Position numbers and translations under genes: made by a program. Positions 26,985 to 35,870 of a stretch of DNA of 64,000 nt are shown in pieces (within the stretch, counting starts at the first letter, position 1; each line of letters begins with the position of its first letter). A model generated the notes under the pieces. It searched no databases. It was not told the DNA's origin and was given only the letters and a program-made list of their open reading frames with translations. Origin of the DNA: an uncultured Tateyamaria sp. (GTDB lineage: Bacteria > Pseudomonadota > Alphaproteobacteria > Rhodobacterales > Rhodobacteraceae); the NCBI RefSeq assembly GCF_947487805.1, contig NZ_CANKXW010000004.1, positions 281,065 to 345,064 of the forward strand. The letters are read 5' to 3'.

Positions 26985-27799
26985 CCCGGCTGAGCCCTTT
27001 CAATGTCGTGTCGCTGACGCTGGGGTTTGTGTTTCTCTACGTGCCGATGCTGATTCTGATCATCTACAGCTTTAACGAATCCAAGCTGGTGACCGTCTGG
27101 GCCGGGTTTTCGACCAAGTGGTACGGAGAGCTGTTGTCCAACGACGCGTTTTTGGACGCGGCGTGGGTGACGCTGCGGGTGGCGGTCATTTCGTCCACGA
27201 TTGCCACAGTACTGGGCACGATGGCCGCCTATGTGCTGGTGCGCGGGGGGCGGTTTTTTGGCCGGACGCTGTTTTCGGGGATGATCTATGCCCCGCTTGT
27301 GATGCCCGAGGTGATCACCGGCCTGTCGCTGCTGTTGCTGTTCATTGGCATCGGTCTGGATCGCGGGGTGCTGACGATCGTTCTGGCGCATACGACCTTT
27401 TCCATGTGTTTCGTGTCCGTCGTCGTGTCTTCGCGCCTGATGACCTTTGACCGGTCGCTCGAAGAGGCAGCACTTGACCTTGGCGCCTCGGCCTTTGACG
27501 CGTTCCGCCTTGTCACCTTGCCGATCATTGCGCCTGCGGTCATTTCCGGGTGGCTGCTGGCCTTCACGCTCAGCCTTGATGACCTCGTGATCGCGTCCTT
27601 CACCTCGGGGCCGTCGGCGACGACCTTGCCGATGAAGATCTGGTCGTCGGTACGGCTGGGTGTGAGTCCGGAGATCAACGCGCTGAGTACGATCCTGATC
27701 GGGCTGGTGACGGTGGGTGTCATCGCGGCGTCGCTGGGCAGCAAGCAGGCGGCGCTGCGGGCCAAACGGGACGAACAGACCGCCGCCCGCACCGCATGA
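26981..27799 (+). CDS. potI: Putrescine-type ABC transporter permease
   Basis: A 272-residue permease with six helices and an EAA loop (LEEAALDLGASAFDAFRLVTLPIIAP, about 162-187). The conserved SLDDLVIASFTSGPSATTLPMKIWS segment follows. Overlaps potH and the oxidase gene by ATGA on each side, so the whole block is one translational chain. Confidence 0.9.
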   Translation: MTRLSPFNVVSLTLGFVFLYVPMLILIIYSFNESKLVTVWAGFSTKWYGELLSNDAFLDAAWVTLRVAVISSTIATVLGTMAAYVLVRGGRFFGRTLFSGMIYAPLVMPEVITGLSLLLLFIGIGLDRGVLTIVLAHTTFSMCFVSVVVSSRLMTFDRSLEEAALDLGASAFDAFRLVTLPIIAPAVISGWLLAFTLSLDDLVIASFTSGPSATTLPMKIWSSVRLGVSPEINALSTILIGLVTVGVIAASLGSKQAALRAKRDEQTAARTA

Positions 27800-29109
27800 A
27801 GCGGATTTTTCCCGATTTTGCCTATGGCGATGGCCCGCGGGCCGGGTGCTGGTGGGACGAGACCGTCGCGCCGGTTGAACATCCCGTGCTGCGCGGGGAC
27901 GTCCGATGCGACGTGGCCATCGTCGGGGCCGGGTTCACGGGCCTGTCGGCGGCACTGACGCTGGCCCGCGCGGGCGCGTCGGTTGTTGTGCTGGACGCCA
28001 ACCGTGCCGGGTGGGGGGCATCGGGGCGCAATGGCGGGTTCTGCTGCCTCGGCGGCGGGATGGCGTCTGACGCCAGCCTTGATCGCCGGTTTGGCCGCGC
28101 GGGGCGTCTGGAGTGGCGTCGCGCCGAGGTTGCGGCGGTCGCGTATGTGGGGCAATTGGCGGCGTCCCTCGGTCTGGACATCGACCGACATTCGCAAGGT
28201 GAAACCTGCGTATTGCACAAGCCCGGCCTGTTGCCGGTGTTTGAAGGCGAAGCGGCGCGGATTGAAGAGAATTATGGTGTGGTGCCGACGTTTCTGGGTG
28301 CCGATCAGATGCGCGATGCGGGCATGGCCGGGCCCTTTCACGGGGCGATGACAATTCCCGTCGGCTTTGGCCTGAACCCGGGCAAGTTGCTGTGTGGCGT
28401 TCTGTCCGCCGCGCTGTCCGCAGGCGCGCAGATCTATGATCAAAGCCCCGCGACCCGCGTCGCTGGCACGACGGTCGAGACGCCCGGTGGCCGGGTGCAT
28501 GCCGACCGCGTGATTGTCTCCACCAACGGGTATTCCAGCGAAGACATCCCTGCGGCGATGGCGGCGCGCTACATGCCCGCGCAATCCACCGTTCTGGTCA
28601 CCCGGCCCATCACAGCGCAAGAGCGCGCGCAACAGGGGTGGACCAGTGATCAGATGGCCTATGACAGTCGCAACCTGTTGCATTATTTCCGGCTGATGCC
28701 GGATGGGCGGTTCCTGTTCGGGATGCGGGGCGGGCTGCGGTCATCCCCGGCGGCAGAGGATGCCGCGCGGCGCGCGCTGATGCGCGACTTTCGCGCTATG
28801 TTTCCAGAGTGGGCAGGTGTCGATGTTACTCATTGCTGGTCGGGGATGGTGTGCCTTGCGCGCAACCTCCTGCCGTTTGTCGGGGCCTTGCCGGGGCAGT
28901 CTGGTGTGCTGGCGGGCTTTGCCTATCACGGGAACGGGGTGGCGATGGGCATGTTCTCAGGCTCGATCCTGGCGGATCTTGCGTTGGGGCGCGCGCCGGC
29001 GCTCTATCCGCAGGCGATGCGTACGCCTGCGCGCAGGTTTCCGTTTGGCGCGGCACGGCGCATTGTCATGCCACCCGTCTATGCGGCGCTGAACGTGCTG
29101 GATCGCTGA
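27796..29109 (+). CDS. FAD-dependent oxidoreductase, gamma-glutamylputrescine oxidase-like
   Basis: A 437-residue DAO-family flavoprotein. The dinucleotide motif VAIVGAGFTGLSAALTLARAGASVVVLDA is at about 36-64, followed by GWGASGRNGGFCC typical of PuuB/OrdL. The C-terminal GFAYHGNGVAMGMFSGSILADL closes the FAD site. Its chain overlap with potI argues that the imported polyamine, or its gamma-glutamyl adduct, is the substrate. A PuuA-type ligase is not in the window, so the full Puu route is not proven here. Confidence 0.85.
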   Translation: MKRIFPDFAYGDGPRAGCWWDETVAPVEHPVLRGDVRCDVAIVGAGFTGLSAALTLARAGASVVVLDANRAGWGASGRNGGFCCLGGGMASDASLDRRFGRAGRLEWRRAEVAAVAYVGQLAASLGLDIDRHSQGETCVLHKPGLLPVFEGEAARIEENYGVVPTFLGADQMRDAGMAGPFHGAMTIPVGFGLNPGKLLCGVLSAALSAGAQIYDQSPATRVAGTTVETPGGRVHADRVIVSTNGYSSEDIPAAMAARYMPAQSTVLVTRPITAQERAQQGWTSDQMAYDSRNLLHYFRLMPDGRFLFGMRGGLRSSPAAEDAARRALMRDFRAMFPEWAGVDVTHCWSGMVCLARNLLPFVGALPGQSGVLAGFAYHGNGVAMGMFSGSILADLALGRAPALYPQAMRTPARRFPFGAARRIVMPPVYAALNVLDR

Positions 29110-29112
29110 GCC

Positions 29113-29772
29113 CTAGATAGGCGCGCGCAGCCCCGTGACATTGTTCGCCCCGATCATGTACCCGCTGTCCAACAGCAGGAGGGTCGTACCGCCGTCGATG
29201 CGGGCTTCGGTCACGCGGGAATAAACCGATGCGGGTTCGGTCAGCAGCACCTGGCCATTGGCGCGGCTTTCGATCTGAAAGCTGTATTCGCCATAAGGCA
29301 AGGACGAGCCGTCCGTGGCCTTGCCGTCCCAGTCGTACAAATCCGGGCTGACCGGCAGGGGCAAGCGCTGGACCTCGGTGCCTTGGCCATTGGTGACGAT
29401 CAAGGATACCTCGTCAGCGGCAAGCGGTGGGTTGGGCGCGATTGTGACCGCGTCGCCATCGAATTTCGCGGGGCCCTGGACAAGGGCGTCCATGCCGATC
29501 CAGTTCGCGGCACTCGCCATGTCGTTCGCGCCAAGCGCTTGCAACATCTGTTCCATCAGGTCGTTGGTGTTGACCTGCTGTTCGACCATGGAAAACTGCG
29601 CCAGCTGAGCTGCGTATTCCGAGGAATCGATGGGTTCCAGCGGATCCTGGTATTCCGCCTGTGCGGTCAACATCTGGAGGAAAACCTCGAAATCGGAACT
29701 GAGCACGCTGGCATTGTTGGAAGCCGAGGCGGCCCCGCCGGAAGCGGCTGTGGCTGAAGGTAGAATTTGCAT
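29113..29772 (-). CDS. flgD: Flagellar hook-capping protein FlgD
   Basis: A 219-residue FlgD. The family N-terminal region DFEVFLQMLTAQAEYQDPLEPIDSSEYAAQLAQFSMVEQQ lies at about 28-68, then Fn3-like and Tudor-like halves. It caps the growing hook and is exported without a Sec signal. It lies 4 bases downstream of fliK, forming an operon. Convergent with the oxidase gene with almost no gap, so the flagellar locus begins here. Confidence 0.92.
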   Translation of the reverse strand: MQILPSATAASGGAASASNNASVLSSDFEVFLQMLTAQAEYQDPLEPIDSSEYAAQLAQFSMVEQQVNTNDLMEQMLQALGANDMASAANWIGMDALVQGPAKFDGDAVTIAPNPPLAADEVSLIVTNGQGTEVQRLPLPVSPDLYDWDGKATDGSSLPYGEYSFQIESRANGQVLLTEPASVYSRVTEARIDGGTTLLLLDSGYMIGANNVTGLRAPI

Positions 29773-29776
29773 GACA

Positions 29777-31963
29777 CTAGAACCTCATGTCGATTGCGTC
29801 GGGCGCGATTGCCAGACGTGGGGCAGGGGGGATGGCACTGTCGATTGCGCCGGGCGCGCCGGGGTCAGGGGGCATTTCCTGCGCGGACCCATGCGGCGAT
29901 GGATCCTCGGACGTTTCCTGTTGCTGGCCCTGGTCGAAGGAGAACGACACGTCCTCGTATCCCAGATCGGCCAGCGATTGCCCCAGGTCATCCGCGTTGC
30001 GCCGCATCAGATCGAGCGTGTCTGGACGGTCTGCCTGGATCAGGACGACCATGCCCGTCTCGGAGGGGGCAAGCACCATGCGCACGCGCCCCAGCTCTGC
30101 GGGGTTCAATGCAATTTCGATCGGTTTGTGCGGAGTTTTGACCAACGCTTCGGCGATCTGAGGCGGGAGAGGGGGCGCGGTTTCAACCCGTGCCGCTTGT
30201 GCAGGCGTTGCCGGTTGATTGGGGGTGACCTTGAGGTCCCAGATCACATCCGGCTCGGCCAGCGTCTGGGTCCGTTCCGAAACTGTGATGTCCATCCCGG
30301 CAGACATGGCTTGCGACTGGACCCGATTGTGCAGAACGACGGACGGGCTGACCTGAACCGCCGCGTTTTGCGGCGTGGACATCACGTGAGTATCGCTGGT
30401 CATCCGAGACCCCATGTGCGGCTCTGTTGGAACCGCGCGCGCTGGCGTTGACGCGGCTGTCTCTGGCGCATGTGGGGTCAGGCTGGCGACGTGGACGGTT
30501 TGATACAGGGTCGTCTTCGATTTGTTTTGCGGCGTGTTCCAGCGCAGCAGATCACCATCCGCATTCTGCCCGGCGGATCGTTTGACGACCAAGGGAGATT
30601 GCGCGGCTTCGGTTGGCATGGCCACATCGAACATGTTCTGGAGCGTCGCGGGGCCCATTGACGCGGCCACCGGTTGCAACAAGATCGGCTGCCCCGACAG
30701 ATGGCGATCGATAACAGAGGCTGCGGGCCCGCCTTGCAACGCGGGTGTGTGCTTGTCACCGTTTGGCTCAATCGTCCCCTTGGACCAGAGTTGAGGCTCT
30801 GGCGACAGGTCAGTTCTTGACGCTGGCGCAGGTGAGACGGTCGGTGGGTGTGCCCCCTGATCCGGGTCATGCCTGACCACGCCAAGTTGCCGGTCGGACG
30901 GGACAGCGGTGGCACTTGGAGCGCGCGCTGTGTCTGTCGCAGGTGCCTCCGCAAGGTGTGTCGGGTCGTTTCGGAAACCGGGAGCTTGGACATGCGTCAC
31001 GGCGGTTTCAGCATGTCGTGCGACCCCTTGCGACGGAATATCCGGCTTGGCCGACGGGTGGTTCGGCGCGGCGGGCACAGTCTGATTGCGCGCCGGCGTT
31101 GACGAAACGGCGGGCGGTTGATCGGCTGGTTTTCCGTATTCCGGCTGCGGCACTTCGGACTGCACAGGCAAATTGGGCGGGGCGGTCAGAATACGGCCCA
31201 CTGGCTGTTCTCGTGACATCGCAGGCGTCTGCCCAAGCGGGCTCGCGACGGGTTGGGGTGTTGCCTTGTCGGCTGGTCCGGTGAGAGGCGGTGTCCCGTC
31301 GGGTTGAGCCGCAGCAGGTGCGCGTCCGACCGGCGTGTCTGGCGGGCCGGTTTCACGTCGCACCGTGGCCGCCGCGAGATCGGTTGGTAACCTGTCGCGT
31401 GTGACGGATTCCTGCCGAGCGTGTTCCTTATGCCCTGAGGTGTCGACAACAACGCCTGAGGGTGCCGTGTCGGTTTGCGATGCGGCGCGATATTCGGACC
31501 GGGCCATGACCGCAATTTCGTCAACGGACCGCCGCACAACCCGCGCCGGTGTTTCGGCAATTTCGGTTCTGTCGGCCGCCACGCGTCTGGCATCGTCCTG
31601 CGCCGCCGGTTCATTTGGCGTGTCGCCGTCGGAACGCGTGGGCAACGCAATCGGATCGCCGTCTCTGGGGCGGGTTTGCGCGGGCGCGTATGTGGGGTGT
31701 TCCGTACCAGGGGCAGTGTCGGATTTGACGTGCGGGACGGCCGTGTCATCCGCGGGAGCCGCACGTTCGGTGTCCGCATTCTCCGATGCGCGCGGCGTAG
31801 GCGCGGCGCTTTTCGGCAGTGGCGGGTTGATCACCTGCGCCGCGGGATCCTGACCTGAGAAGACGGCCAGAAACTCGACCGGCTCCGACACATGCACGAT
31901 TGGCGTATCTTTTGGCGGCGGTACGGCCGTGGATTTCAGATCAGTGGCAAGTGGCAGATCCAT
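29777..31963 (-). CDS. fliK: Flagellar hook-length control protein FliK
   Basis: A 728-residue, low-complexity protein rich in Pro, Ala, Thr and Asp through about residue 600, as in FliK rulers. The conserved Flg_hook domain is at the C terminus (about 615-690: EIALNPAELGRVRMVLAP, then LDLMRRNADDLGQSLADLGY). It sets hook length and switches FlhB specificity. Start has GGAG upstream. The length is large but within the range for alphaproteobacteria (MotD/FliK). Confidence 0.88.
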   Translation of the reverse strand: MDLPLATDLKSTAVPPPKDTPIVHVSEPVEFLAVFSGQDPAAQVINPPLPKSAAPTPRASENADTERAAPADDTAVPHVKSDTAPGTEHPTYAPAQTRPRDGDPIALPTRSDGDTPNEPAAQDDARRVAADRTEIAETPARVVRRSVDEIAVMARSEYRAASQTDTAPSGVVVDTSGHKEHARQESVTRDRLPTDLAAATVRRETGPPDTPVGRAPAAAQPDGTPPLTGPADKATPQPVASPLGQTPAMSREQPVGRILTAPPNLPVQSEVPQPEYGKPADQPPAVSSTPARNQTVPAAPNHPSAKPDIPSQGVARHAETAVTHVQAPGFRNDPTHLAEAPATDTARAPSATAVPSDRQLGVVRHDPDQGAHPPTVSPAPASRTDLSPEPQLWSKGTIEPNGDKHTPALQGGPAASVIDRHLSGQPILLQPVAASMGPATLQNMFDVAMPTEAAQSPLVVKRSAGQNADGDLLRWNTPQNKSKTTLYQTVHVASLTPHAPETAASTPARAVPTEPHMGSRMTSDTHVMSTPQNAAVQVSPSVVLHNRVQSQAMSAGMDITVSERTQTLAEPDVIWDLKVTPNQPATPAQAARVETAPPLPPQIAEALVKTPHKPIEIALNPAELGRVRMVLAPSETGMVVLIQADRPDTLDLMRRNADDLGQSLADLGYEDVSFSFDQGQQQETSEDPSPHGSAQEMPPDPGAPGAIDSAIPPAPRLAIAPDAIDMRF

Positions 31964-32014
31964 ACAAGTCTCCGGGATTTCTTCCGCGTTTGACCGAACA
32001 TGGCGCCATGGTGG

Positions 32015-32029
32015 TTACCGGTTCTTTAC
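32015..32029. promoter_or_regulatory. CtrA-like box TTAC-N7-TTAC
   Basis: A TTAC-N7-TTAC direct repeat lies between the divergent fliK and flgJ-like genes. It matches the CtrA full site TTAA-N7-TTAA with one change per half. CtrA control of flagella is established in Rhodobacterales. This site itself is inferred. Confidence 0.35.
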
Positions 32030-32078
32030 CAAACGTCCGCCATGCTGGGAAAAATCATTCGAATTGAGAGGAACTGGA

Positions 32079-32354
32079 ATGGATGTCGTGAATGCCGGGC
32101 CGATCCCGCAAGCGAAGGTGCAGAATGCGGCCCTCATGGATGCCGCAAAGAAGCTCGAGGCCACGTTCCTTGCCGAGATGCTGAAATCTGCGGGTTTCGG
32201 AAAATCTCGGGAAAGCCTTGGCGGTGGTGCAGGCGAGGACCAGTTTTCGTCCTTTCTGGTACAGGCGCAGGCCACGGAAATGGTCGAGGCCGGCGGCATC
32301 GGTCTGGCCGAGGCGTTGTTTGATGCATTGAAGGAGCGGCAGGAAAATGTCTGA
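32079..32354 (+). CDS. flgJ: FlgJ-like rod-binding protein (no glycosidase domain)
   Basis: A 91-residue protein matching only the rod-binding N-terminal half of FlgJ (AAKKLEATFLAEMLKSAGF, then QFSSFLVQAQATEMVEAGGIGLAEAL). Alphaproteobacteria commonly lack the muramidase half. Start at 32079 follows GAGAGGA. It overlaps the FlgN-like gene by 8 bases. Confidence 0.85.
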   Translation: MDVVNAGPIPQAKVQNAALMDAAKKLEATFLAEMLKSAGFGKSRESLGGGAGEDQFSSFLVQAQATEMVEAGGIGLAEALFDALKERQENV

Positions 32355-32703
32355 AGCAATTGGCGATATCATAGACAGTCTCGATGATCTGCTCGAAGCG
32401 GAGCGCACTGCGCTGCTGCGCGGTGATCTGGATGACGTCACACGTCTGCACGACCGCAAGGAACGGCTCATCGATGCGTTGAACAAAGCGGACGCCCTGG
32501 ATCGCGCGGCCTTGGCCCCGTTGAAAGACAAGGTCGAGCGCAATCAGGACCTGCTGAATTCGGCATTGGAGGGTGTGCGGTCGGTTGCACGACGTCTGGC
32601 GGCGATCCGGCGCGTGCGCAAATCGCTGGAGACCTATGACGCCAAGGGTGAAAAACGCACGGTCGAGATTCGCTCCGAAACATCGGTCGAAAAGCGGGCG
32701 TGA
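32347..32703 (+). CDS. FlgN-like flagellar chaperone
   Basis: A 118-residue, all-helical, charged protein (SEAIGDIIDSLDDLLEAERTALLRGDLDDVTRLHDRKERL pattern) typical of FlgN, the chaperone of hook-filament junction proteins FlgK/FlgL. A SD (AGGAGCGGCAGGAAA) lies within the flgJ-like tail. Upstream neighbour and short length fit. Sequence identity in this family is always low, so the name is by pattern and context. Confidence 0.7.
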   Translation: MSEAIGDIIDSLDDLLEAERTALLRGDLDDVTRLHDRKERLIDALNKADALDRAALAPLKDKVERNQDLLNSALEGVRSVARRLAAIRRVRKSLETYDAKGEKRTVEIRSETSVEKRA

Positions 32704-32906
32704 TAGGGATTGAATCAAATCCTACGCAAGCTGCCCGCGGCGGTTAAGGTTTCAGTTAGTCTATCGACGGCATGGTGTGCAGGCACTCAAAACGAGTGGC
32801 GCATGCCCCTGCCAAAGGGAGTGCATTTGTCAGAACGGCACCCGATCTGCCCCGACCGGGTCAGACAAACCCCTGGCGCAAAGCGCCGTGACAAAAGGAC
32901 ATGCAC
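32704..32906 (+). promoter_or_regulatory. Flagellin promoter and leader with stem GGCGC-AAA-GCGCC
   Basis: This 203-base gap should hold the flagellin promoter. I found no clean sigma-54 (GG-N10-GC) or sigma-28 site. A small perfect hairpin GGCGCAAAGCGCC (32875-32887) sits just before the ribosome site AAAAGGA (32893-32899). In alphaproteobacteria FlbT acts on flagellin leaders, and the leader hairpin is a candidate target (inference). Confidence 0.45.
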
Positions 32907-34184
32907 ATGTCGAGCATTCTTACGAACAACAGCGCAATGGTTGCGCTGCAAACCCTCAAAGGGATCAACAAAAACCTGGCGATGACTCAAAACGAGATCT
33001 CGACCGGTAAATCCGTTTCCAGCGCAAAGGACAATTCGGCGGTTTGGGCGATTTCCAAGGTCATGGAGTCGGACGTCAAAGGGTTCAAGGCCATTTCCGA
33101 AAGCCTGAGCCTTGGTGAATCGACTGTGGCGGTCGGACGAAACGCGGCCGAGACGGTCACCGACCTTCTGACAGATATCAAAGGCAAAATCACTGCGGCA
33201 CAGGAAAGCAACGTGGACCGCGACAAGATCCAGACGGATATCACGGCCCTGCGCGAACAGATCGAAAGCGTGGTCGGCGCGGCGCAGTTCAACGGCCTGA
33301 ACCTCGTTGATGGTTCGTCCTCGACCGATGTGACCATCCTGTCGTCTCTGGACCGCGATTCCTCTGGCAACGTGACCGCGTCCGAGATCACGGTCGAACG
33401 CCAGAACCTGTCGGTGTCCGGCTCGGTCACCACACAGGTCTATGACGGTGCCACAGGCGCAGACACATCGACCAACATCGTGAACGCAACAGCCGAAGGC
33501 GGTTCGGCGGTTGTTTCCGGCACCGGCGTGCCGACAACCGGTACAGCGTCCTATGTCGACGTCGCAATTGCATCGGTTGGTGATGGGTTCGGCTATCAGC
33601 TGGTTCTGGATGATACGGCTGACGCAAACAGCCTTGGCACACGTACATTCGAGTATGTGGCCAACGCCAATGACAGCACCGAGGACGTTGCAAACAACCT
33701 CTACAACCAGGTGAACACATTCCTGTCCGCGACAAACGAGACGAACTATACCGTTTCGCTCGACGGTGACACGGTGCGCCTGACGCGTGCAAATGCCGGT
33801 AACGAGCTGGAAGTGACGATTGAGGCGGATACGACCGGCAACACTGCTGGCACCAGCTCCGGCGGTTTGGCGGCCTTGCAAGCCATTGATGTAACGACCG
33901 ACTCCGGTGCAACCGCTGCGCTGACATCGATTGAAGCGCTGATCGACATTTCGATCGATGCCGCTGCCTCCTTTGGCTCAGTCGAAGGCCGGATCGAGAC
34001 CCAGAGTGAGTTCGTCAGCAAGCTGACCGACTCGCTGACATCGGGGATCGGTTCGCTGGTCGACGCGGACATGGAAGAAGTGTCTGCACGGCTTCAGGCG
34101 CTGCAGACACAGCAGCAGCTGGGTGTGCAATCGCTTTCGATTGCGAACCAGGCGCCGCAGACCATCCTGTCGCTGTTCCGGTAA
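32907..34184 (+). CDS. Flagellin
   Basis: A 425-residue filament protein with both conserved coiled ends: N-terminal MSSILTNNSAMVALQTLKGI (about 1-140) and C-terminal (about 345-425) ending ANQAPQTILSLFR. The variable, Thr/Ser/Ala-rich middle is the surface-exposed domain. Start at 32907 rather than the ATG six bases earlier, because AAAAGGA is too close to the first. It has no cysteine. Followed by flaF and flbT, its known post-transcriptional regulators. Confidence 0.95.
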   Translation: MSSILTNNSAMVALQTLKGINKNLAMTQNEISTGKSVSSAKDNSAVWAISKVMESDVKGFKAISESLSLGESTVAVGRNAAETVTDLLTDIKGKITAAQESNVDRDKIQTDITALREQIESVVGAAQFNGLNLVDGSSSTDVTILSSLDRDSSGNVTASEITVERQNLSVSGSVTTQVYDGATGADTSTNIVNATAEGGSAVVSGTGVPTTGTASYVDVAIASVGDGFGYQLVLDDTADANSLGTRTFEYVANANDSTEDVANNLYNQVNTFLSATNETNYTVSLDGDTVRLTRANAGNELEVTIEADTTGNTAGTSSGGLAALQAIDVTTDSGATAALTSIEALIDISIDAAASFGSVEGRIETQSEFVSKLTDSLTSGIGSLVDADMEEVSARLQALQTQQQLGVQSLSIANQAPQTILSLFR

Positions 34185-34192
34185 TCTGAAAC

Positions 34193-34221
34193 GGTGGGGC
34201 GCTGAAATCTTGCGCCCCACC
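34193..34221 (+). promoter_or_regulatory. Strong hairpin between flagellin and flaF
   Basis: GGTGGGGCGC-TGAAATCTT-GCGCCCCACC is a perfect 10-base stem 9 bases after the flagellin stop. It has no T-tract, so it may stabilise the flagellin mRNA end or attenuate into flaF-flbT rather than terminate fully. Confidence 0.6.
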
Positions 34222-34256
34222 ACCCCATTGAGGCCCCAAATCATACAGGTGACAGC

Positions 34257-34634
34257 GTGAACGCGACATCCCAAGCCCTTCGCGGTTACTCAGAACATGC
34301 AGCGTCGACACGCAGTGATCGCCGCGCAGAATACGAGGTCATCGCGCGTGTGACCCAGCAACTGCGCGATGCCGCGGTGAACAGCAAGTCAAACTTCTCG
34401 GCTTTTGCTTCGGCCCTGCACACCAATCAGAAACTGTGGACGGCCCTTGTTGTGGACGTCCTCGACGATGCAAACCCGCTGCCGCCGGATCTGAAAGCCC
34501 GCATCGTCTATTTGTCCGACTTTACCCGGCATCAGACGGGTCAGATCCTGAGAAAGAACGCGTCGGTGCTTCCCCTTTTGGAAGTGAATATGGCGCTTTT
34601 GCGCGGCCTCAAAACGGAAAGCGGTGCAACATGA
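34257..34634 (+). CDS. flaF: Flagellar biosynthesis regulator FlaF
   Basis: A 125-residue FlaF. Family features are SQALRGYSEHAASTRSDRRAEYEVIARVTQQL at the N terminus and LHTNQKLWTALVVDVLDD mid-protein. FlaF promotes flagellin synthesis and secretion in Caulobacter, opposing FlbT. Start is a GTG with AGGTGA upstream. It overlaps flbT by ATGA, so the two antagonists are made together. Confidence 0.92.
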   Translation: MNATSQALRGYSEHAASTRSDRRAEYEVIARVTQQLRDAAVNSKSNFSAFASALHTNQKLWTALVVDVLDDANPLPPDLKARIVYLSDFTRHQTGQILRKNASVLPLLEVNMALLRGLKTESGAT

Positions 34635-35032
34635 GCGGCCTTGTCCTGAAACTGAGCCCGAAAGAGCGGATATTGATCAATGGCGCGGTCATCGAAAACG
34701 GCGACCGGCGGAGCCGGCTGGCTATCATGACGCCGGATGCCAATATCTTGCGTCTACGGGACGCTATCCACCCGGAGGATGCGAAAACTCCTGTCCGTCG
34801 TGTCTGCTATGCCGTGCAACTGGTTTTGTCCGGGGACAGTCCAAAAGACGACGTGCGAACTGCTCTGCTGCGCAATATCGAAGAGCTGAGCCAGGTTTTT
34901 GTCGACCCGGACAGTCGCAAGCACCTTGATATCGCCTCACATGCCCTTGTCCAGGACGATCATTATCGCTGTCTCAAGGCGTTGCGGTGCCTGTTACCGC
35001 GCGAAGAACGGCTGTTGGCGGCGGGTGCTTGA
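34631..35032 (+). CDS. flbT: Flagellin translation repressor FlbT
   Basis: A 133-residue FlbT (GLVLKLSPKERILINGAVIENGDRRSRLAI at the start; YYAVQL-like core). FlbT binds flagellin leader RNA and represses it in Caulobacter. ATGA overlap with flaF and 3 bases before the DUF1217 gene. Confidence 0.92.
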   Translation: MSGLVLKLSPKERILINGAVIENGDRRSRLAIMTPDANILRLRDAIHPEDAKTPVRRVCYAVQLVLSGDSPKDDVRTALLRNIEELSQVFVDPDSRKHLDIASHALVQDDHYRCLKALRCLLPREERLLAAGA

Positions 35033-35035
35033 GCG

Positions 35036-35824
35036 ATGTTTCAACCTGTTCTTGTCTCGTCGGGATTGGTCGGATGGCAGTTTCTGCAGCGCACATACGA
35101 TCAGCAATTGGCGACGTTCTCCGAGTCCAATGTGCAGAAACGAGACACTGATCACTTTCGCGAAAATATCCAATCCGTGACCAGTGCCGAGGACCTTGTC
35201 GCGGACCGGCAGATGTTGACGGTGGCCCTGGGTGCGTTTGGGCTGCAAGACGACATCGACAACCGGTTCTTCATTCAGAAGATGCTCGAAGATGGCACAA
35301 CTGCTGACGACGCGCTCGCCAATCGGTTCACGGACGAGCGGTACAGCGACTTTTCCGCCGCTTTCGGGCTGGGACCCGGCGAGATCCGCGGCAGTCTGCG
35401 ACCCGGTTTCGCGGATGAGATCATTGCGAAATACCAAGCCAACAGTTTCGAAGTCGCCGCCGGTGCGCAGGATGATACCATGCGCGTCGCTTTATACGCC
35501 GAGCGGACCCTGTCCGACGTTGTCGGCGGCACGGGCAGCGAGGCTCAGAAATGGTTCTCGATCATGGGTCAGCCGCCTTTGCGGACATTGTTTGAAACCG
35601 CATTCGGATTGCCGTCGTCCTTTGGCCAGGCGGATATCGATTTGCAGTTGACCGTGTTTCAGGAACGGGCCCAGCGCACCTTTGGTGTCAGTGATCCGGC
35701 GGAGTTCGCCGACCCGGAAGTCCTTGACCGCCTGGTCACAACATATTTTGCGCGAACACAGTTACAGAACGGCGGCGCTGGCGCGTCCGGTGCTGCCATC
35801 GCATTGACGCTCTTGGGGGGCTGA
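35036..35824 (+). CDS. DUF1217-family flagellar-locus protein
   Basis: A 262-residue protein of DUF1217, a family confined to alphaproteobacterial flagellar loci. It starts MFQPVLVSSGLVGWQFLQRT and is mostly helical, with no Sec signal and no membrane helix. Filament or rod-associated export is a plausible role given that no signal is present, but none is established. Convergent with fliI. Confidence 0.8.
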   Translation: MFQPVLVSSGLVGWQFLQRTYDQQLATFSESNVQKRDTDHFRENIQSVTSAEDLVADRQMLTVALGAFGLQDDIDNRFFIQKMLEDGTTADDALANRFTDERYSDFSAAFGLGPGEIRGSLRPGFADEIIAKYQANSFEVAAGAQDDTMRVALYAERTLSDVVGGTGSEAQKWFSIMGQPPLRTLFETAFGLPSSFGQADIDLQLTVFQERAQRTFGVSDPAEFADPEVLDRLVTTYFARTQLQNGGAGASGAAIALTLLGG

Positions 35825-35870
35825 CCAAGACCGGGACAGACCCGGCCATGGTCGCGGAATACAGATCGCA

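Noticed and set aside
32704..32906. Possible sigma-54 site upstream of flagellin (TGGCGC...CTGCC)
   Set aside because: GG to GC spacing is 11 rather than 10, and the boxes do not fit the consensus.
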